Below, piece by piece: positions 53,968 to 63,206 of a stretch of 64,000 nt of DNA. Made by a program: the position numbers and the translations under genes. The stretch is from Erwinia sp. E_sp_B01_1 (GTDB taxonomy: Bacteria > Pseudomonadota > Gammaproteobacteria > Enterobacterales > Enterobacteriaceae): positions 124,001-188,000 of the forward strand of contig NZ_CP142208.1 of NCBI RefSeq assembly GCF_036865545.1, written 5' to 3'. Under the pieces are notes generated by a model that made no database searches, was not told where the DNA came from, and was given only the letters and a program-made list of their open reading frames with translations. Position 1 is the stretch's first letter, and the number at the start of each line of letters is the position of its first letter.

Positions 53968-54185
53968 CCCGGCCAGGAAAGAAATTGATTAACCCTTTCA
54001 AAATTTTTCAGGCATAAATGTGCATATTTTGTATTGGTATTTTTTAATACAGTAATGGATATTAATCAGAAAAGAAGGCGGATAACATATAATTTACATG
54101 TGAATAATCCTGACCAAAATGTACTTTTAATGTTGAAGTTAACAACATGTAATCAGAGTAGGAATGCTTTATTTTTTCCATAAAA

Positions 54186-54216
54186 AAAAGAATCTGTTTA
54201 TTCATCAGATTCTTTT
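54186..54216 (-). terminator. terminator after the binding-protein gene
   Basis: Stem AAAAGAATCTG / CAGATTCTTTT with a nine-base loop; the reverse strand continues with a T-run. It lies 15 bases past the stop at 54231. Confidence 0.8.
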
Positions 54217-54230
54217 TCAGTTTCCCGGCC

Positions 54231-55253
54231 TTACTCCGGCCCCATTCCTTTTAATATCCTGCCAGCCTGATCCGGAGTGAGTTGATAATCAAAGAACCGC
54301 TGATAAAAATCCTGCGTTGCCCGGACCATATCCAGATCTTTAAACAGCGCCGGATGCAGTAATTTTGCTGCCCACTGAATCTGCAGGCCAGACTCCGTGC
54401 CGTATCTGTCCCAGGGAAAGACGCCGGCTGGATTCTGCCACACCTGATGGTTTTTAACTGCCTTCAGGCTGCTGAACAACGAGGCGTAATCTGAACTGGC
54501 CAGGGTTCCCGCCCCTGCACCAATAATGATGATATCTGGCTGCCAGAACAGCACGTTCTCCGGCGAGGTCTCTTTCATATTGCCATCGACTTCTGCCGCC
54601 GCATTTCGTCCACCCGCCAGCTTAATCCAGGTATAAATCAGCGTATTACGGCCATCCACCTTGAGTGGATGAAGCGACTGAATATGCAGCACGCGCGGGC
54701 GTTGGCTCTGGCTCAGTCCGGCAGTTTTGGCCTGTATGCTGGCAATCTGTCGATCCAGATAAGCGTTGTACTCCTCAGCACGCTGTCGTGCCCGATCCGT
54801 TCCCACTACTTCAGCAGTGGTCAGCAGCGAACGCTCCATCGAGGGAAAATCATCAAACCCCATCACCAGCGTCGGCAGGCCTGCCTGACGGTAAGCCGCC
54901 GCATCGCCATCCTCTGCCGCTACAAATACCGCATCCACCTTGTGCGCCAGCAATGCTTCGCTCTCAAAGCTGCGGCCATGCACGGATAACGCCTGATTCA
55001 GCGAAGGCTGGATTGTAAACATCCAGGGCCGGTCTTTGGCGTGGTTCACCGTCGCCACAATCCGGTCACCTGCGCCCAGCGTCATCAGCAGCGAGTGGTG
55101 GGCATACCAGCCATCGGCAATACGCCTGGCCCGATCGGGAACGGTGACGGTGTTTCCGGCATCATCCGTCACCGTGCGGGCCAGCGCCGCAAGCGGGAGT
55201 GATGTCAGGCTCAGGGCTGTCAGGAGTGAAGCAATCAGGGGTGTTTTCATCAT
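54231..55253 (-). CDS. periplasmic substrate-binding protein, siderophore/vitamin B12 type (FecB/FhuD-like)
   Basis: The 340-residue protein has a signal peptide (IASLLTALSLTSLPLAALA). It has the two-lobe type III binding-protein pattern: TVTDDAGNTVTVPDRARRIA at the start, VFVAAEDGDAAAYRQAGLPT, LKAVKNHQVWQNPAGVFPWD near the end. It would capture an iron complex (or related metal complex) in the periplasm. It follows the TonB receptor gene by seven bases. No cognate permease or ATPase gene is within the window, so it must use one encoded elsewhere. Confidence 0.85.
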   Translation of the reverse strand: MMKTPLIASLLTALSLTSLPLAALARTVTDDAGNTVTVPDRARRIADGWYAHHSLLMTLGAGDRIVATVNHAKDRPWMFTIQPSLNQALSVHGRSFESEALLAHKVDAVFVAAEDGDAAAYRQAGLPTLVMGFDDFPSMERSLLTTAEVVGTDRARQRAEEYNAYLDRQIASIQAKTAGLSQSQRPRVLHIQSLHPLKVDGRNTLIYTWIKLAGGRNAAAEVDGNMKETSPENVLFWQPDIIIIGAGAGTLASSDYASLFSSLKAVKNHQVWQNPAGVFPWDRYGTESGLQIQWAAKLLHPALFKDLDMVRATQDFYQRFFDYQLTPDQAGRILKGMGPE

Positions 55254-55260
55254 GACCTCA

Positions 55261-57399
55261 TCAGAAAGTAAGCTGCATGGAAACCTGCATCATGCGCGGT
55301 TCGCCCAGTTGGGCACTGGCATATCCGGCACCGCTGTAACCATTCAGGCCACCCGGCACAATGTTGGTCCAGTAATGGCGATTGGTCAGGTTAGTGATAT
55401 CGAAGCGGAATGTGGTGTCGGTAGTAAACAGGCGTGTTTTATAGCTGGTTCCGGCATCAAAAGTGGCATAGCTGCCCACCCAGCTGTCGTTAGCGTTATC
55501 CGTAGTGCGGCGGCCAACGTAATGCATCCCGCCGTGCACATCCGTGCCGCTCAGGAACGGCAAATCGTAAGCGGCGAACAGGCTGGCCGTATAGCGTGGC
55601 AGACCAACGATCTGCTTATTTTCGGTGGCAGCACTGGCGGTATCACGCAGGCGGGGATCGAGCCAGGTCATGCCACCATACAGATGCAGATTATCGGTTA
55701 CATCACCATCGGTCATTAGCTCCAGACCCCGGTTACGCTGGTTGCCATCTACCCCGTAACTGCCACTGGCGGTGGTGTAGGCGAAGGGGCGATCGATCTG
55801 GAACAGCGCGGCGGTCAGCAGCACTTTTCCCACGGCCAGTTTGCTGCCCACTTCCACCTGCGTGCTGCGATACGGATCGAGAATATTGCCCGCATTGCTG
55901 GCTCCGGCTGGCGCTGTATCGCCCTGTTGCAGGCTGTCAGCCCAGGTGATGTAGAGCGTCAGGGGATCTACCGGCTTGTACATCAGGCTGGCAGACCCGC
56001 TGAATCCGCTGTTGCTGGAGTCGCTGGTACGGCTGCCGGTTTTACTGTAATTGGCCGAACTCAGAAAGCTTTTGCTTCCTGCCAGCAGCAGGCTCCACTG
56101 CGGGGAAAATGTCAGGATATCGCTCAGCAGAAACGCCTGTTGTGTCGCGGTGGTGGAGTGATAGCGATGAGTGAAATCCGGGTAATCTGGCTCTGTATAA
56201 GAGGCAGGATTATCCAGCGAGGCGCTGCCCAGCGTCGAGGTGCCACCGTTGCGCGGGTTTTCATTTTTCCAGACGAACCCACGAACACCGGTGGCGATTT
56301 GATGATGCAGCCAGCCCGTCTCCACTTCGCCGTTAAGGCTGGCCATATAACTGTTAATGGTGAAGCGGCTGGCGGTGGCGGACGAGGTAGTGGTTTTGTA
56401 GTGCCCGGCATTATCGGTAAAGGTATTGGTCACCGCCGTGGATTCCCGATCGGCGATCTGGCGCAGTACGCCCACTTCTCCCTGCCAGTTCCCGTCAAAA
56501 TCGTGTTTCAGATGCAGGCTTGCCGTCAGCGTATGATTGTCATTACCGGCGTAATACTGCCCAAGATGCGCCGTTTTCGGGTTTGGCGCAGAGGGGAACG
56601 ACAGCCCGCTGCCAAGCGCAAACTTACCTGGCAGCCCTTTTTCGTCATAGTGGTAATAGCTGAAGTTGCTCTCCAGCACCGTTTTGTCGGTGAGGTTGGC
56701 ATCCAGCGCCAGGCTGAAAAGCTGACGGCGTTTTTTACTGCCGCTGACATAGCCATCGCCTTCATCATCAAGAAAATTCGCGCGGTAACGCAGGCGATCG
56801 TTGTCATCAAGCGGATCACTGAAATCCCCGGAAACCAGGTGGCTGAGTCCGGTGCCTGCGCCAAAGGTCAGGCTGTGCTGTGCGATATCAGTCGGGCGTT
56901 TGGCGACAAAGTTGAACAGGCCTGCGGGGTTCGCCGGACCATACAGCGAACCAGCCAGCCCGTTCAGCACCTCGAGATGATCAAACTGTTCGGCAGCATA
57001 ATCAGTTGTGGAGACCACATTCAGCCCGTCAATCATGGAGTTTTGCACCACGCTGCCCTGCATTCCACGCGTCTGCGGACGGGCACCGTCACCCTGCACG
57101 GAAGGCATATAGCGATAAATATCGCTGAGGCTTTTCAACTGCTGGCGTTTCATCAGGGAGGGAGAGATAACCTGAACCGAATAGGGCGTATTACGCACTT
57201 CCTGTTTGCCCAGGTTGCCCAGCGTGGCCTGTTTATCCGGTGCCGCAGGCTCGCTGGCGGGTGCTGCGGCAGTAACCGTCAGCGTTTTTTCCGGGGGCGC
57301 GGCCTGGGCCGGAAGCGCGGAAAGGATCAGGACGCACAGCGTGCCTGCTTTAAAATACGGGGTTACCACTGCCATGTTATGAGTATGCCTTTGATGCAT
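55261..57399 (-). CDS. TonB-dependent siderophore receptor
   Basis: The 712-residue outer-membrane receptor has a signal peptide (GTLCVLILSALPAQA) and a plug domain (EVRNTPYSVQVISPSLMKRQ, SLYGPANPAGLFNFVAKRP). A 22-strand barrel ends in QVSMQLTF with the usual terminal Phe. The FhuA/FepA-like signature GLLGG is not present; the ligand cannot be named. The start is either ATG 57399 or ATG 57375; the latter sits closer to the hydrophobic segment, and neither has a strong ribosome site. No clear Fur box was found upstream, though AT-rich ATAC/GATA elements are there. Confidence 0.92.
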   Translation of the reverse strand: MHQRHTHNMAVVTPYFKAGTLCVLILSALPAQAAPPEKTLTVTAAAPASEPAAPDKQATLGNLGKQEVRNTPYSVQVISPSLMKRQQLKSLSDIYRYMPSVQGDGARPQTRGMQGSVVQNSMIDGLNVVSTTDYAAEQFDHLEVLNGLAGSLYGPANPAGLFNFVAKRPTDIAQHSLTFGAGTGLSHLVSGDFSDPLDDNDRLRYRANFLDDEGDGYVSGSKKRRQLFSLALDANLTDKTVLESNFSYYHYDEKGLPGKFALGSGLSFPSAPNPKTAHLGQYYAGNDNHTLTASLHLKHDFDGNWQGEVGVLRQIADRESTAVTNTFTDNAGHYKTTTSSATASRFTINSYMASLNGEVETGWLHHQIATGVRGFVWKNENPRNGGTSTLGSASLDNPASYTEPDYPDFTHRYHSTTATQQAFLLSDILTFSPQWSLLLAGSKSFLSSANYSKTGSRTSDSSNSGFSGSASLMYKPVDPLTLYITWADSLQQGDTAPAGASNAGNILDPYRSTQVEVGSKLAVGKVLLTAALFQIDRPFAYTTASGSYGVDGNQRNRGLELMTDGDVTDNLHLYGGMTWLDPRLRDTASAATENKQIVGLPRYTASLFAAYDLPFLSGTDVHGGMHYVGRRTTDNANDSWVGSYATFDAGTSYKTRLFTTDTTFRFDITNLTNRHYWTNIVPGGLNGYSGAGYASAQLGEPRMMQVSMQLTF

Positions 57400-57698
57400 T
57401 GCGGCTTCGGGAGGCCGCCTGTGCAGAGATGCAGTAAAAAGAGCGGAAAGGGTAGCATATCGTTATGTACTATCGTATATAGCGAAGATCCAACGCATAA
57501 CTTCGAAGCATGCTGCTGACGAAGCGGTAAAAAGCAAAGCATGCTAAGGATTATAATGTGATTTACATCACATAATTTTGCTGAAGTCCGCCCATAACCT
57601 CAGGCTATACCCTGGTGACAAACAAGCATTATCCAGGCGGCAGCAGGGGTGAAATAGTCTTATCAGGCAAACCCTGCAACCTGATAAGAGAACCTCTG
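57400..57698. other. 299-base divergent gap between TonB receptor and dgcN
   Basis: Holds the CRP site at 57557-57572 and must contain promoters for both directions. In 57450-57480 there is an AT-rich imperfect GATA-like array on the reverse strand that is only a weak match to a Fur box. No gene is seen. Confidence 0.45.
57557..57572 (+). promoter_or_regulatory. CRP-binding site upstream of dgcN
   Basis: TGTGATTTACATCACA is a perfect match to the CRP consensus TGTGA-N6-TCACA. It lies 127 bases before the dgcN start. CRP control of the operon (carbon-starvation induction) is inferred. Confidence 0.8.
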
Positions 57699-58706
57699 AT
57701 GCTGATCCCTCAACCCTATCTGTTATTCCTTGGCGATGTTACCGACCCTCTGGCGGCTAAAACGGCGCGCGGTATTCATGTCTGGCGGCCTGAGCAGTGC
57801 GTCGGGCAGATTCGCCTGCCTGCCTGCACCGTTTCGCTGGGTCTGGATGATCTGACGCTTGACGCTGCCGTGGCCGCAGGCGCAAAAACGCTGGTGCTGG
57901 GCACTGCCAACGCCGGAGGTTTCCTGCCGGAGCACTGGCTGGATACCGTACGTGGCGCCATCAAGGCGGGTATGAACGTCGCCAGCGGTCTGCATTATCG
58001 CCTGGTGGATAACGAAGAGCTGGTGGCACTGGCAAAAGAGCAGGGCGTTGAGCTGTTTGACCTGCGCCATATGCGGCCAAAACTGGATGTGGGCAGCGGC
58101 AAAAAACGCAGCGGCAAACGCGTGTTAACCGTGGGGACAGACTGTTCAGTAGGCAAAATGTACACCTCGCTGGCGCTGGAATCGGCGATGCGTGATATCG
58201 GCCTGAAGGCGGATTTCCGCGCCACCGGTCAGACCGGGATCCTGGTCGCGGGTGAAGGCATCGCCATTGATGCCGTGATCGCCGACTTTATCGCTGGCGC
58301 AGCAGAGGCCCTGTCTCCGGCTAATGAAGCTGACCACTGGGACATTGTTGAAGGTCAGGGTTCTCTGTTCCACCCCTCTTATGCCGGCGTCAGCATGGGC
58401 CTGATCCACGGTGCGCAGCCGCACTGGCTGGTGATGTGCCACGAGATGCACCGCCCGCATATGCGTCACCTCCCTCATCAGCCGATGGTCAGCCTGGCTG
58501 ACTGCGTGGAGGCCAACCTGCGCGCGGCTAACGTCACCAGCGATAACGTCCAGCTGGCAGGCTTCGCCATCAATACCTCTGGTTTCAGCGAGCAGGAAGC
58601 GCGGGAATATTGCCAGCAAATCAGTAAAGAGTTTGGCGTGCCAGCCACCGATCCGGTGCGCTTTGGCATCACGGAGATCGCTGCATTGCTTAAGGAGCGT
58701 GGCTGA
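57699..58706 (+). CDS. dgcN: DUF1611 protein, N-acetyl-D-glutamate pathway enzyme DgcN
   Basis: The 335-residue P-loop protein of the DUF1611 family begins MLIPQPYLLFLGDVTD. It has the nucleotide site VGTDCSVGKMYTSLAL, then GQTGILVAGEGIAID, VEGQGSLFHPSYAGVS and VMCHEMHRPHMRHL. In marine Pseudoalteromonas DgcN acetylates D-glutamate, and DgcA then racemises the acetylated product; the pair is also found beside dipeptide-epimerase genes. ATG 57699 is chosen over ATG 57615, which adds residues outside the family. dgcA follows after two bases. The exact substrate in this organism is inferred. Confidence 0.8.
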   Translation: MLIPQPYLLFLGDVTDPLAAKTARGIHVWRPEQCVGQIRLPACTVSLGLDDLTLDAAVAAGAKTLVLGTANAGGFLPEHWLDTVRGAIKAGMNVASGLHYRLVDNEELVALAKEQGVELFDLRHMRPKLDVGSGKKRSGKRVLTVGTDCSVGKMYTSLALESAMRDIGLKADFRATGQTGILVAGEGIAIDAVIADFIAGAAEALSPANEADHWDIVEGQGSLFHPSYAGVSMGLIHGAQPHWLVMCHEMHRPHMRHLPHQPMVSLADCVEANLRAANVTSDNVQLAGFAINTSGFSEQEAREYCQQISKEFGVPATDPVRFGITEIAALLKERG

Positions 58707-58708
58707 TT

Positions 58709-59674
58709 ATGCGCCGGATGCAGGTGGAAGTGGTGGAGCTGCCTCTGGCCCGCCCGTTTGCCATTGCGCGCGGCACCCGTACGGCAGTGACCGTGGTACG
58801 GGTGACGCTGGAGCAGCAGGGCTTTATCGGGCGCGGTGAATGTACGCCGACCGCCCATTACCATGAAAGCCCGGAAAGCGTCACCGCACAGCTGGCTGCG
58901 GTGCAGGAAGAGGTGGAAAACGGCCTGACGCTGGCCGATTTGCAAACCCGGCTGCTGCCGGGCTCAGCCCGCAACGCGCTGGATTGTGCGCTGTGGCGGC
59001 TGGAAGCGGCGCTGGAAAGAAAAACGCTGTGGCAGCGTCTGAATGCACAGCCTCCCGCAACGGTAACCACGGCGGAAACGCTGAGCCTGGACAGCCTGGA
59101 CAGGATGGCCGCCGCCGCTGCGGATGCGGTTTCTCGCGGCGCGATCCTGTTGAAAATCAAACTGGATCGCGATCTGATTCTGGAAAAGGTAGCCGCCATA
59201 CGTGCCGCCGCGCCGGAAGCGACGCTGATTATTGATGCCAACGAGGCCTGGAGCGGACTGGATCTCAGCAGTCTGTGCACGGCGCTGACCCATTTCAATA
59301 TCGCCATGATTGAGCAACCTTTGCCCGCGGGCAAAGATGCGGATTTACAGCGCTTTGACCACCCAATCCCGATTTGCGCCGATGAAAGCTGCCATCACGC
59401 TGGCGATATCGCCGGGCTGCGTACCCGCTACGAGATGATCAACATCAAGCTCGATAAATGCGGCGGCCTGACGGAAGCGCTGGTGATGGTGGAAGAGGCA
59501 AAACGGCAAAAGCTGCGGCTGATGGTGGGCTGCATGCTTGGCTCATCGCTGGCGATGGAAGCGGCGCTGCCGGTAGCCGTCTCGGCAGAACATGTTGATC
59601 TCGACGGGCCAATCTGGCTCGCGGCAGACAGCTCTCCTTATCTCTCTTATAACCAGGGTCGCATCTGGCTCTGA
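58709..59674 (+). CDS. dgcA: dipeptide epimerase / N-acetyl-D-Glu racemase DgcA (enolase superfamily)
   Basis: The 321-residue protein is an enolase-superfamily enzyme of the muconate-lactonising/L-Ala-D/L-Glu epimerase group. Catalytic lysines sit in ILLKIKLD (KxK) and NIKLDKCGG. Metal ligands lie in IIDANEAW (Asp), MIEQPL (Glu) and ICADESCH (Asp). L-Ala-D-Glu epimerases and DgcA share this fold, so the substrate could be L-Ala-D-Glu from murein or N-acetyl-D-Glu. Two bases after dgcN; the ABC transporter genes follow 22 bases on. Together they suggest uptake and use of D-Glu-containing peptides. Confidence 0.88.
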   Translation: MRRMQVEVVELPLARPFAIARGTRTAVTVVRVTLEQQGFIGRGECTPTAHYHESPESVTAQLAAVQEEVENGLTLADLQTRLLPGSARNALDCALWRLEAALERKTLWQRLNAQPPATVTTAETLSLDSLDRMAAAAADAVSRGAILLKIKLDRDLILEKVAAIRAAAPEATLIIDANEAWSGLDLSSLCTALTHFNIAMIEQPLPAGKDADLQRFDHPIPICADESCHHAGDIAGLRTRYEMINIKLDKCGGLTEALVMVEEAKRQKLRLMVGCMLGSSLAMEAALPVAVSAEHVDLDGPIWLAADSSPYLSYNQGRIWL

Positions 59675-59696
59675 GCCAGAGGCCACCGGAGTCACG

Positions 59697-61568
59697 ATGA
59701 CGGAACGCATTCAACCAGAACTCACCGCCACCGGATCCGGCAACCCTTCCCCTGTCCTGCAGGTGGAAGATTTAAGCGTCAGCTTCAGCGGACGCTCTGG
59801 GAAAAACCTGGCCCTGAAAGGGGTCTCGTTCACCATCAACAAAGGTGAAATTGTTGCGGTGGTGGGCGAAAGCGGCTCCGGTAAGTCTGTCACCTCCCTG
59901 GCGGTGATGGGCCTGCTGGCTTCTTCTGCCGCCATTGAGCGGGGCGCCATTCACTTCAGTCCGCGCAGCGGCGTGAAGCATCCACTGCTGACGATGAGTC
60001 CCGATGAGCGTCGCAAGCTGCGTGGCCGCGATATGGCGATGATTTTTCAGGAGCCGATGACCTCGCTGAATCCGGTGCTGAAAGTGGGCGATCAGCTTAC
60101 CGAAGCGCTGAAAGATCATCAGCTCTGCGACAGCAAAACCGCCGATCGCAAAGCGCGTGAACTGCTGCGCAAAGTGCGCATTGCCGATGTCGACCGGGTG
60201 ATGAAAAGCCATCCGCACTCCCTTTCGGGTGGGATGCGCCAGCGCGTAATGATTGCGCAGGCGCTGGCCTGCGATCCGCAACTGTTGATCGCCGATGAAC
60301 CCACTACCGCACTGGACGTTACCGTTCAGGCCCGCATCCTGCAAATCCTGCGTGACCTGCAACAGCAAAGCGAGATGGCGGTGCTGTTTATCACTCACGA
60401 CATGGGCGTGGTGGCGGAAATTGCCGATCGTGTGGTGGTGATGTACCGGGGCGAAGTGGTTGAGCAGGGCAGCGTGGAGCAGATTTTTGCCGCGCCGAAA
60501 CACAGCTACACCAAAGCGCTGCTGGCGGCCGTGCCCCGGCTGGGTGACATGAAAGCCAGCCGCTGGCCCCAGCGCTTTCCACTGCTGGGCGAAGAGCAGG
60601 ACGAAGATGCGGGCACGCAGATCACCGCGCGTTACGAAGAAAAACCCCTGCTGGACGTGCGTGGCCTCAAAGTCTATTACCCGATCCGCAGCGGGATGTT
60701 TTCCGCCCTGACGCACCGCGTTCATGCCGTGGAGCAAATTGATTTCGCCGTCTGGCCAGGCGAGACGCTGGCGATTGTGGGCGAAAGCGGCTGTGGTAAA
60801 TCCACTACCGGACGGGCGCTGCTAAGGCTGGTTTCCAGTGAATCAGAAAGCATTCACTTCCGGGGCGAAGAAGTCAGTCAGATGAAAGAGGCGGCTTTTC
60901 ACAGCCTGCGCCGCGAAATTCAGATGGTTTTTCAGGACCCCTATGCCTCGCTGAATCCCCGTCTGACCGTGGGGTTTACCATCGCTGAACCGCTGCTGAT
61001 CCACGGCCTGGTGAAGTCGCTGGAAGAGGCGACGCCGCAGGTGCAACGGCTGCTGAAAAGCGTCGGTCTGCTGCCGGAACATGCCCGTCGCTATCCGCAC
61101 GAGTTTTCAGGCGGCCAGCGGCAGCGCATTGCTATCGCCCGCGCGATGGCGCTGCAACCGCAGGTCATCATTGCTGATGAAGCGGTCTCTGCGCTGGACG
61201 TCTCGATTCAGGCTCAGGTGGTGAACCTGATGATGGATCTGCAAAAAGAGACCGGCGTGGCATGGATATTTATCTCGCACGATATGGCGGTGGTGGAACG
61301 CATCGCCAACCGCGTGGCGGTGATGTATCTCGGACAGATTGTGGAGATTGGCCCGCGTCATGCCGTCTTCACCGATCCTCAGCATCCCTATACCCGTCGC
61401 CTGCTGGCCTCGGTTCCGGTGGCCGATCCTGCCCGCCGCACCGCCCGCGAGCTGGACGACAGTGAAATCCCTTCGCCGCTGCGTAAAGCCGGTGAAGAGG
61501 TGGCAAAACTTCGTTACCGCCAGGTCGCCCCGCACCACTGGGTGGCTGAAGAGGACATGCACCGTTAG
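59697..61568 (+). CDS. fused peptide ABC-transporter ATPase (GsiA-like)
   Basis: The 623-residue protein has two complete ATPase domains in one chain. Domain 1: Walker [11 protein letters not shown], signature [10 protein letters not shown], Walker [10 protein letters not shown]. Domain 2: Walker [12 protein letters not shown], signature FSGGQRQRI, Walker [10 protein letters not shown]. Fused ATPases like this serve GsiABCD-type glutathione and dipeptide importers. ATG 59697 (GGAG upstream) is preferred; an earlier in-frame start would overlap dgcA. The next genes encode the binding protein and a permease, so it is the first transporter gene. Confidence 0.93.
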   Translation: MTERIQPELTATGSGNPSPVLQVEDLSVSFSGRSGKNLALKGVSFTINKGEIVAVVGESGSGKSVTSLAVMGLLASSAAIERGAIHFSPRSGVKHPLLTMSPDERRKLRGRDMAMIFQEPMTSLNPVLKVGDQLTEALKDHQLCDSKTADRKARELLRKVRIADVDRVMKSHPHSLSGGMRQRVMIAQALACDPQLLIADEPTTALDVTVQARILQILRDLQQQSEMAVLFITHDMGVVAEIADRVVVMYRGEVVEQGSVEQIFAAPKHSYTKALLAAVPRLGDMKASRWPQRFPLLGEEQDEDAGTQITARYEEKPLLDVRGLKVYYPIRSGMFSALTHRVHAVEQIDFAVWPGETLAIVGESGCGKSTTGRALLRLVSSESESIHFRGEEVSQMKEAAFHSLRREIQMVFQDPYASLNPRLTVGFTIAEPLLIHGLVKSLEEATPQVQRLLKSVGLLPEHARRYPHEFSGGQRQRIAIARAMALQPQVIIADEAVSALDVSIQAQVVNLMMDLQKETGVAWIFISHDMAVVERIANRVAVMYLGQIVEIGPRHAVFTDPQHPYTRRLLASVPVADPARRTARELDDSEIPSPLRKAGEEVAKLRYRQVAPHHWVAEEDMHR

Positions 61569-61598
61569 CTATTTAATTTCCCACTCTGGAGAGACACC

Positions 61599-63140
61599 AT
61601 GAAGCCGTTTTTACGTCGTTCTGCCGTCGCCCTCGGGCTGTCACTGTGCCTGGCAGGTATCGCGCAGGCGCAGGATCTGCGGATTTCCGCCTATGTAGAT
61701 ATCACCGGACTCGATCCACACGATACCTCGGACAACGCCAGCTACTCGGTGCAGGCGGGTATTTTTGAGCGCCTGTTCCAGTTCGACAGCAAAATGAAGC
61801 TGGTGCCGTGGCTGGCTACGGACTACACCAGCAACGAGGATGCCACCGAATTCACCCTGAACCTGCGTCAGGGCGTGAGCTTCCAGGACGGCACGCCATT
61901 TGATGCTGAGGCGGTGAAAGCCAACCTGGAGCGCCTGGCCGATCAGACCAAAGGGCTGAAGCGTAACAGCCTGTATAAAATGATTAAAACGGTGACTGTC
62001 GCCTCTCCGACCCAGGTGAAAGTGACCCTGAACCAGTCTTTCGGCGCCTTTATCAACACCCTCGCGCATCCTTCTGCGGTGATGTGGAGCCCGACCGTCC
62101 TCAAGCAATTCCCGGAAGAAGCACAGTTACGTCTGCACCCAACCGGCACCGGCCCGTTTAAATTTGTCAGCTGGCAGCCTGGTAAAGAGGTGAAACTGAC
62201 TAAATTTGACGGTTACTGGCAGAAGGGCTGGCCAAAAGTCGATAACGTCTTTATCTCGCCAAGCCCTGAAGATTCCACCCGCGTGGCAGCCCTGAAATCC
62301 GGTCAGGTGGATGCCATCTATCCGCTGCCTTCTGACCTGATCAACACCGTACAGAGCGACAGCAAACTGGCGGTACAGCGCGACGAGAGCATCTATCTCT
62401 ATTATCTGGCGATCAATACTCAGCATAAATCGCTGGCTGATGTGCGGGTGCGTCAGGCGATCAACTACGCCATCAATCGCGATATCTGGCTGAAAGTGGC
62501 CTATGCAGGCATGGGTAAACCGGCCACCTCCGCTATCCCGCCTGCGGTGCAGTTCTACGCGAAGCAAAGCGATCCGGATTACAGCTACAACCCGGAAAAA
62601 GCCAAAGCCCTGCTGAAAGAGGCCGGTTTTGCCAACGGGCTGGATCTCAAGCTGTGGGTGACCAACGCCACTGCAAGCGTACGTGCCGCGCAGTTCATGA
62701 AGCAGCAACTGGGCGCCGTGGGCATCCGTGTGACGGTGACGCCAATGGATTCCGGCGCGCGTAACGCCAAATTGTGGGGCGTGAAGGATCCGAAGCAGGC
62801 TGAGTACGACCTCTATTACGGCGGCTGGTCTACCTCAACGGGTGATGCCGACTGGGCACTTCGTCCGCTCTATGCTACCGAATCCTGGGTACCTACTTCC
62901 TATAACGTCTCCTATTACAGCAACCCGGAAGCGGATAAAGCCATTGCCGCAGCGCTGCAAACGGCCGATCCGGCTAAGCGTGCCGCAGCCTACGCGCAAG
63001 CGCAGAAAATCATCTGGAAAGATGCCCCGGTTGCCTTCCTGGGATCGCCAGATAACCTGGTCGGCAAGAAGAAAAACCTCACCGGCGTCTCGATGCTGGC
63101 GGACGGCTCCTTCCTGTTCGATCAGGCCGAGTTTAAATAA
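61599..63140 (+). CDS. peptide-binding periplasmic protein (GsiB/DppA-like)
   Basis: The 513-residue periplasmic protein has a signal peptide (AVALGLSLCLAGIAQA) and the SBP family 5 pattern: LRISAYVDITGLDPHDTSDN, FTLNLRQGVSFQDGTPFDAE, HPTGTGPFKFVSWQPGKEV and QAEYDLYYGGWSTSTGDAD. It captures peptides and gives them to the permease. It follows the ATPase gene by 30 bases with its own GGAGAG site. A hairpin between it and the permease gene is typical of operons where the binding protein is made in excess. Confidence 0.93.
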   Translation: MKPFLRRSAVALGLSLCLAGIAQAQDLRISAYVDITGLDPHDTSDNASYSVQAGIFERLFQFDSKMKLVPWLATDYTSNEDATEFTLNLRQGVSFQDGTPFDAEAVKANLERLADQTKGLKRNSLYKMIKTVTVASPTQVKVTLNQSFGAFINTLAHPSAVMWSPTVLKQFPEEAQLRLHPTGTGPFKFVSWQPGKEVKLTKFDGYWQKGWPKVDNVFISPSPEDSTRVAALKSGQVDAIYPLPSDLINTVQSDSKLAVQRDESIYLYYLAINTQHKSLADVRVRQAINYAINRDIWLKVAYAGMGKPATSAIPPAVQFYAKQSDPDYSYNPEKAKALLKEAGFANGLDLKLWVTNATASVRAAQFMKQQLGAVGIRVTVTPMDSGARNAKLWGVKDPKQAEYDLYYGGWSTSTGDADWALRPLYATESWVPTSYNVSYYSNPEADKAIAAALQTADPAKRAAAYAQAQKIIWKDAPVAFLGSPDNLVGKKKNLTGVSMLADGSFLFDQAEFK

Positions 63141-63146
63141 CCTTTT

Positions 63147-63170
63147 CAGGGCGGGCGCGATCCCGCCCTG
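63147..63170 (+). promoter_or_regulatory. hairpin between binding-protein and permease genes
   Basis: Stem CAGGGCGGG / CCCGCCCTG with a six-base loop and no T-run. It probably stabilises or partly limits the upstream message, giving more binding protein than permease. Confidence 0.5.
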
Positions 63171-63206
63171 GCTGCTGGCACACCCGATTTAACCAGGAAA
63201 TCGCCT

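Noticed and set aside
57440..57490. Fur box upstream of the TonB receptor
   Set aside because: Only a loose GATA-like array is present; too many mismatches to the Fur consensus to call.
55927..57519. Plus-strand open frame of 530 codons
   Set aside because: It is antisense to the TonB receptor, whose signal peptide, plug and barrel are clear; high GC at third positions leaves the opposite strand open. No ribosome site or recognisable domain.
59772..60737. Reverse-strand open frame of 321 codons
   Set aside because: Lies entirely inside the fused ATPase gene, is His/Gln-rich as antisense frames of such genes are, and has no start signal.
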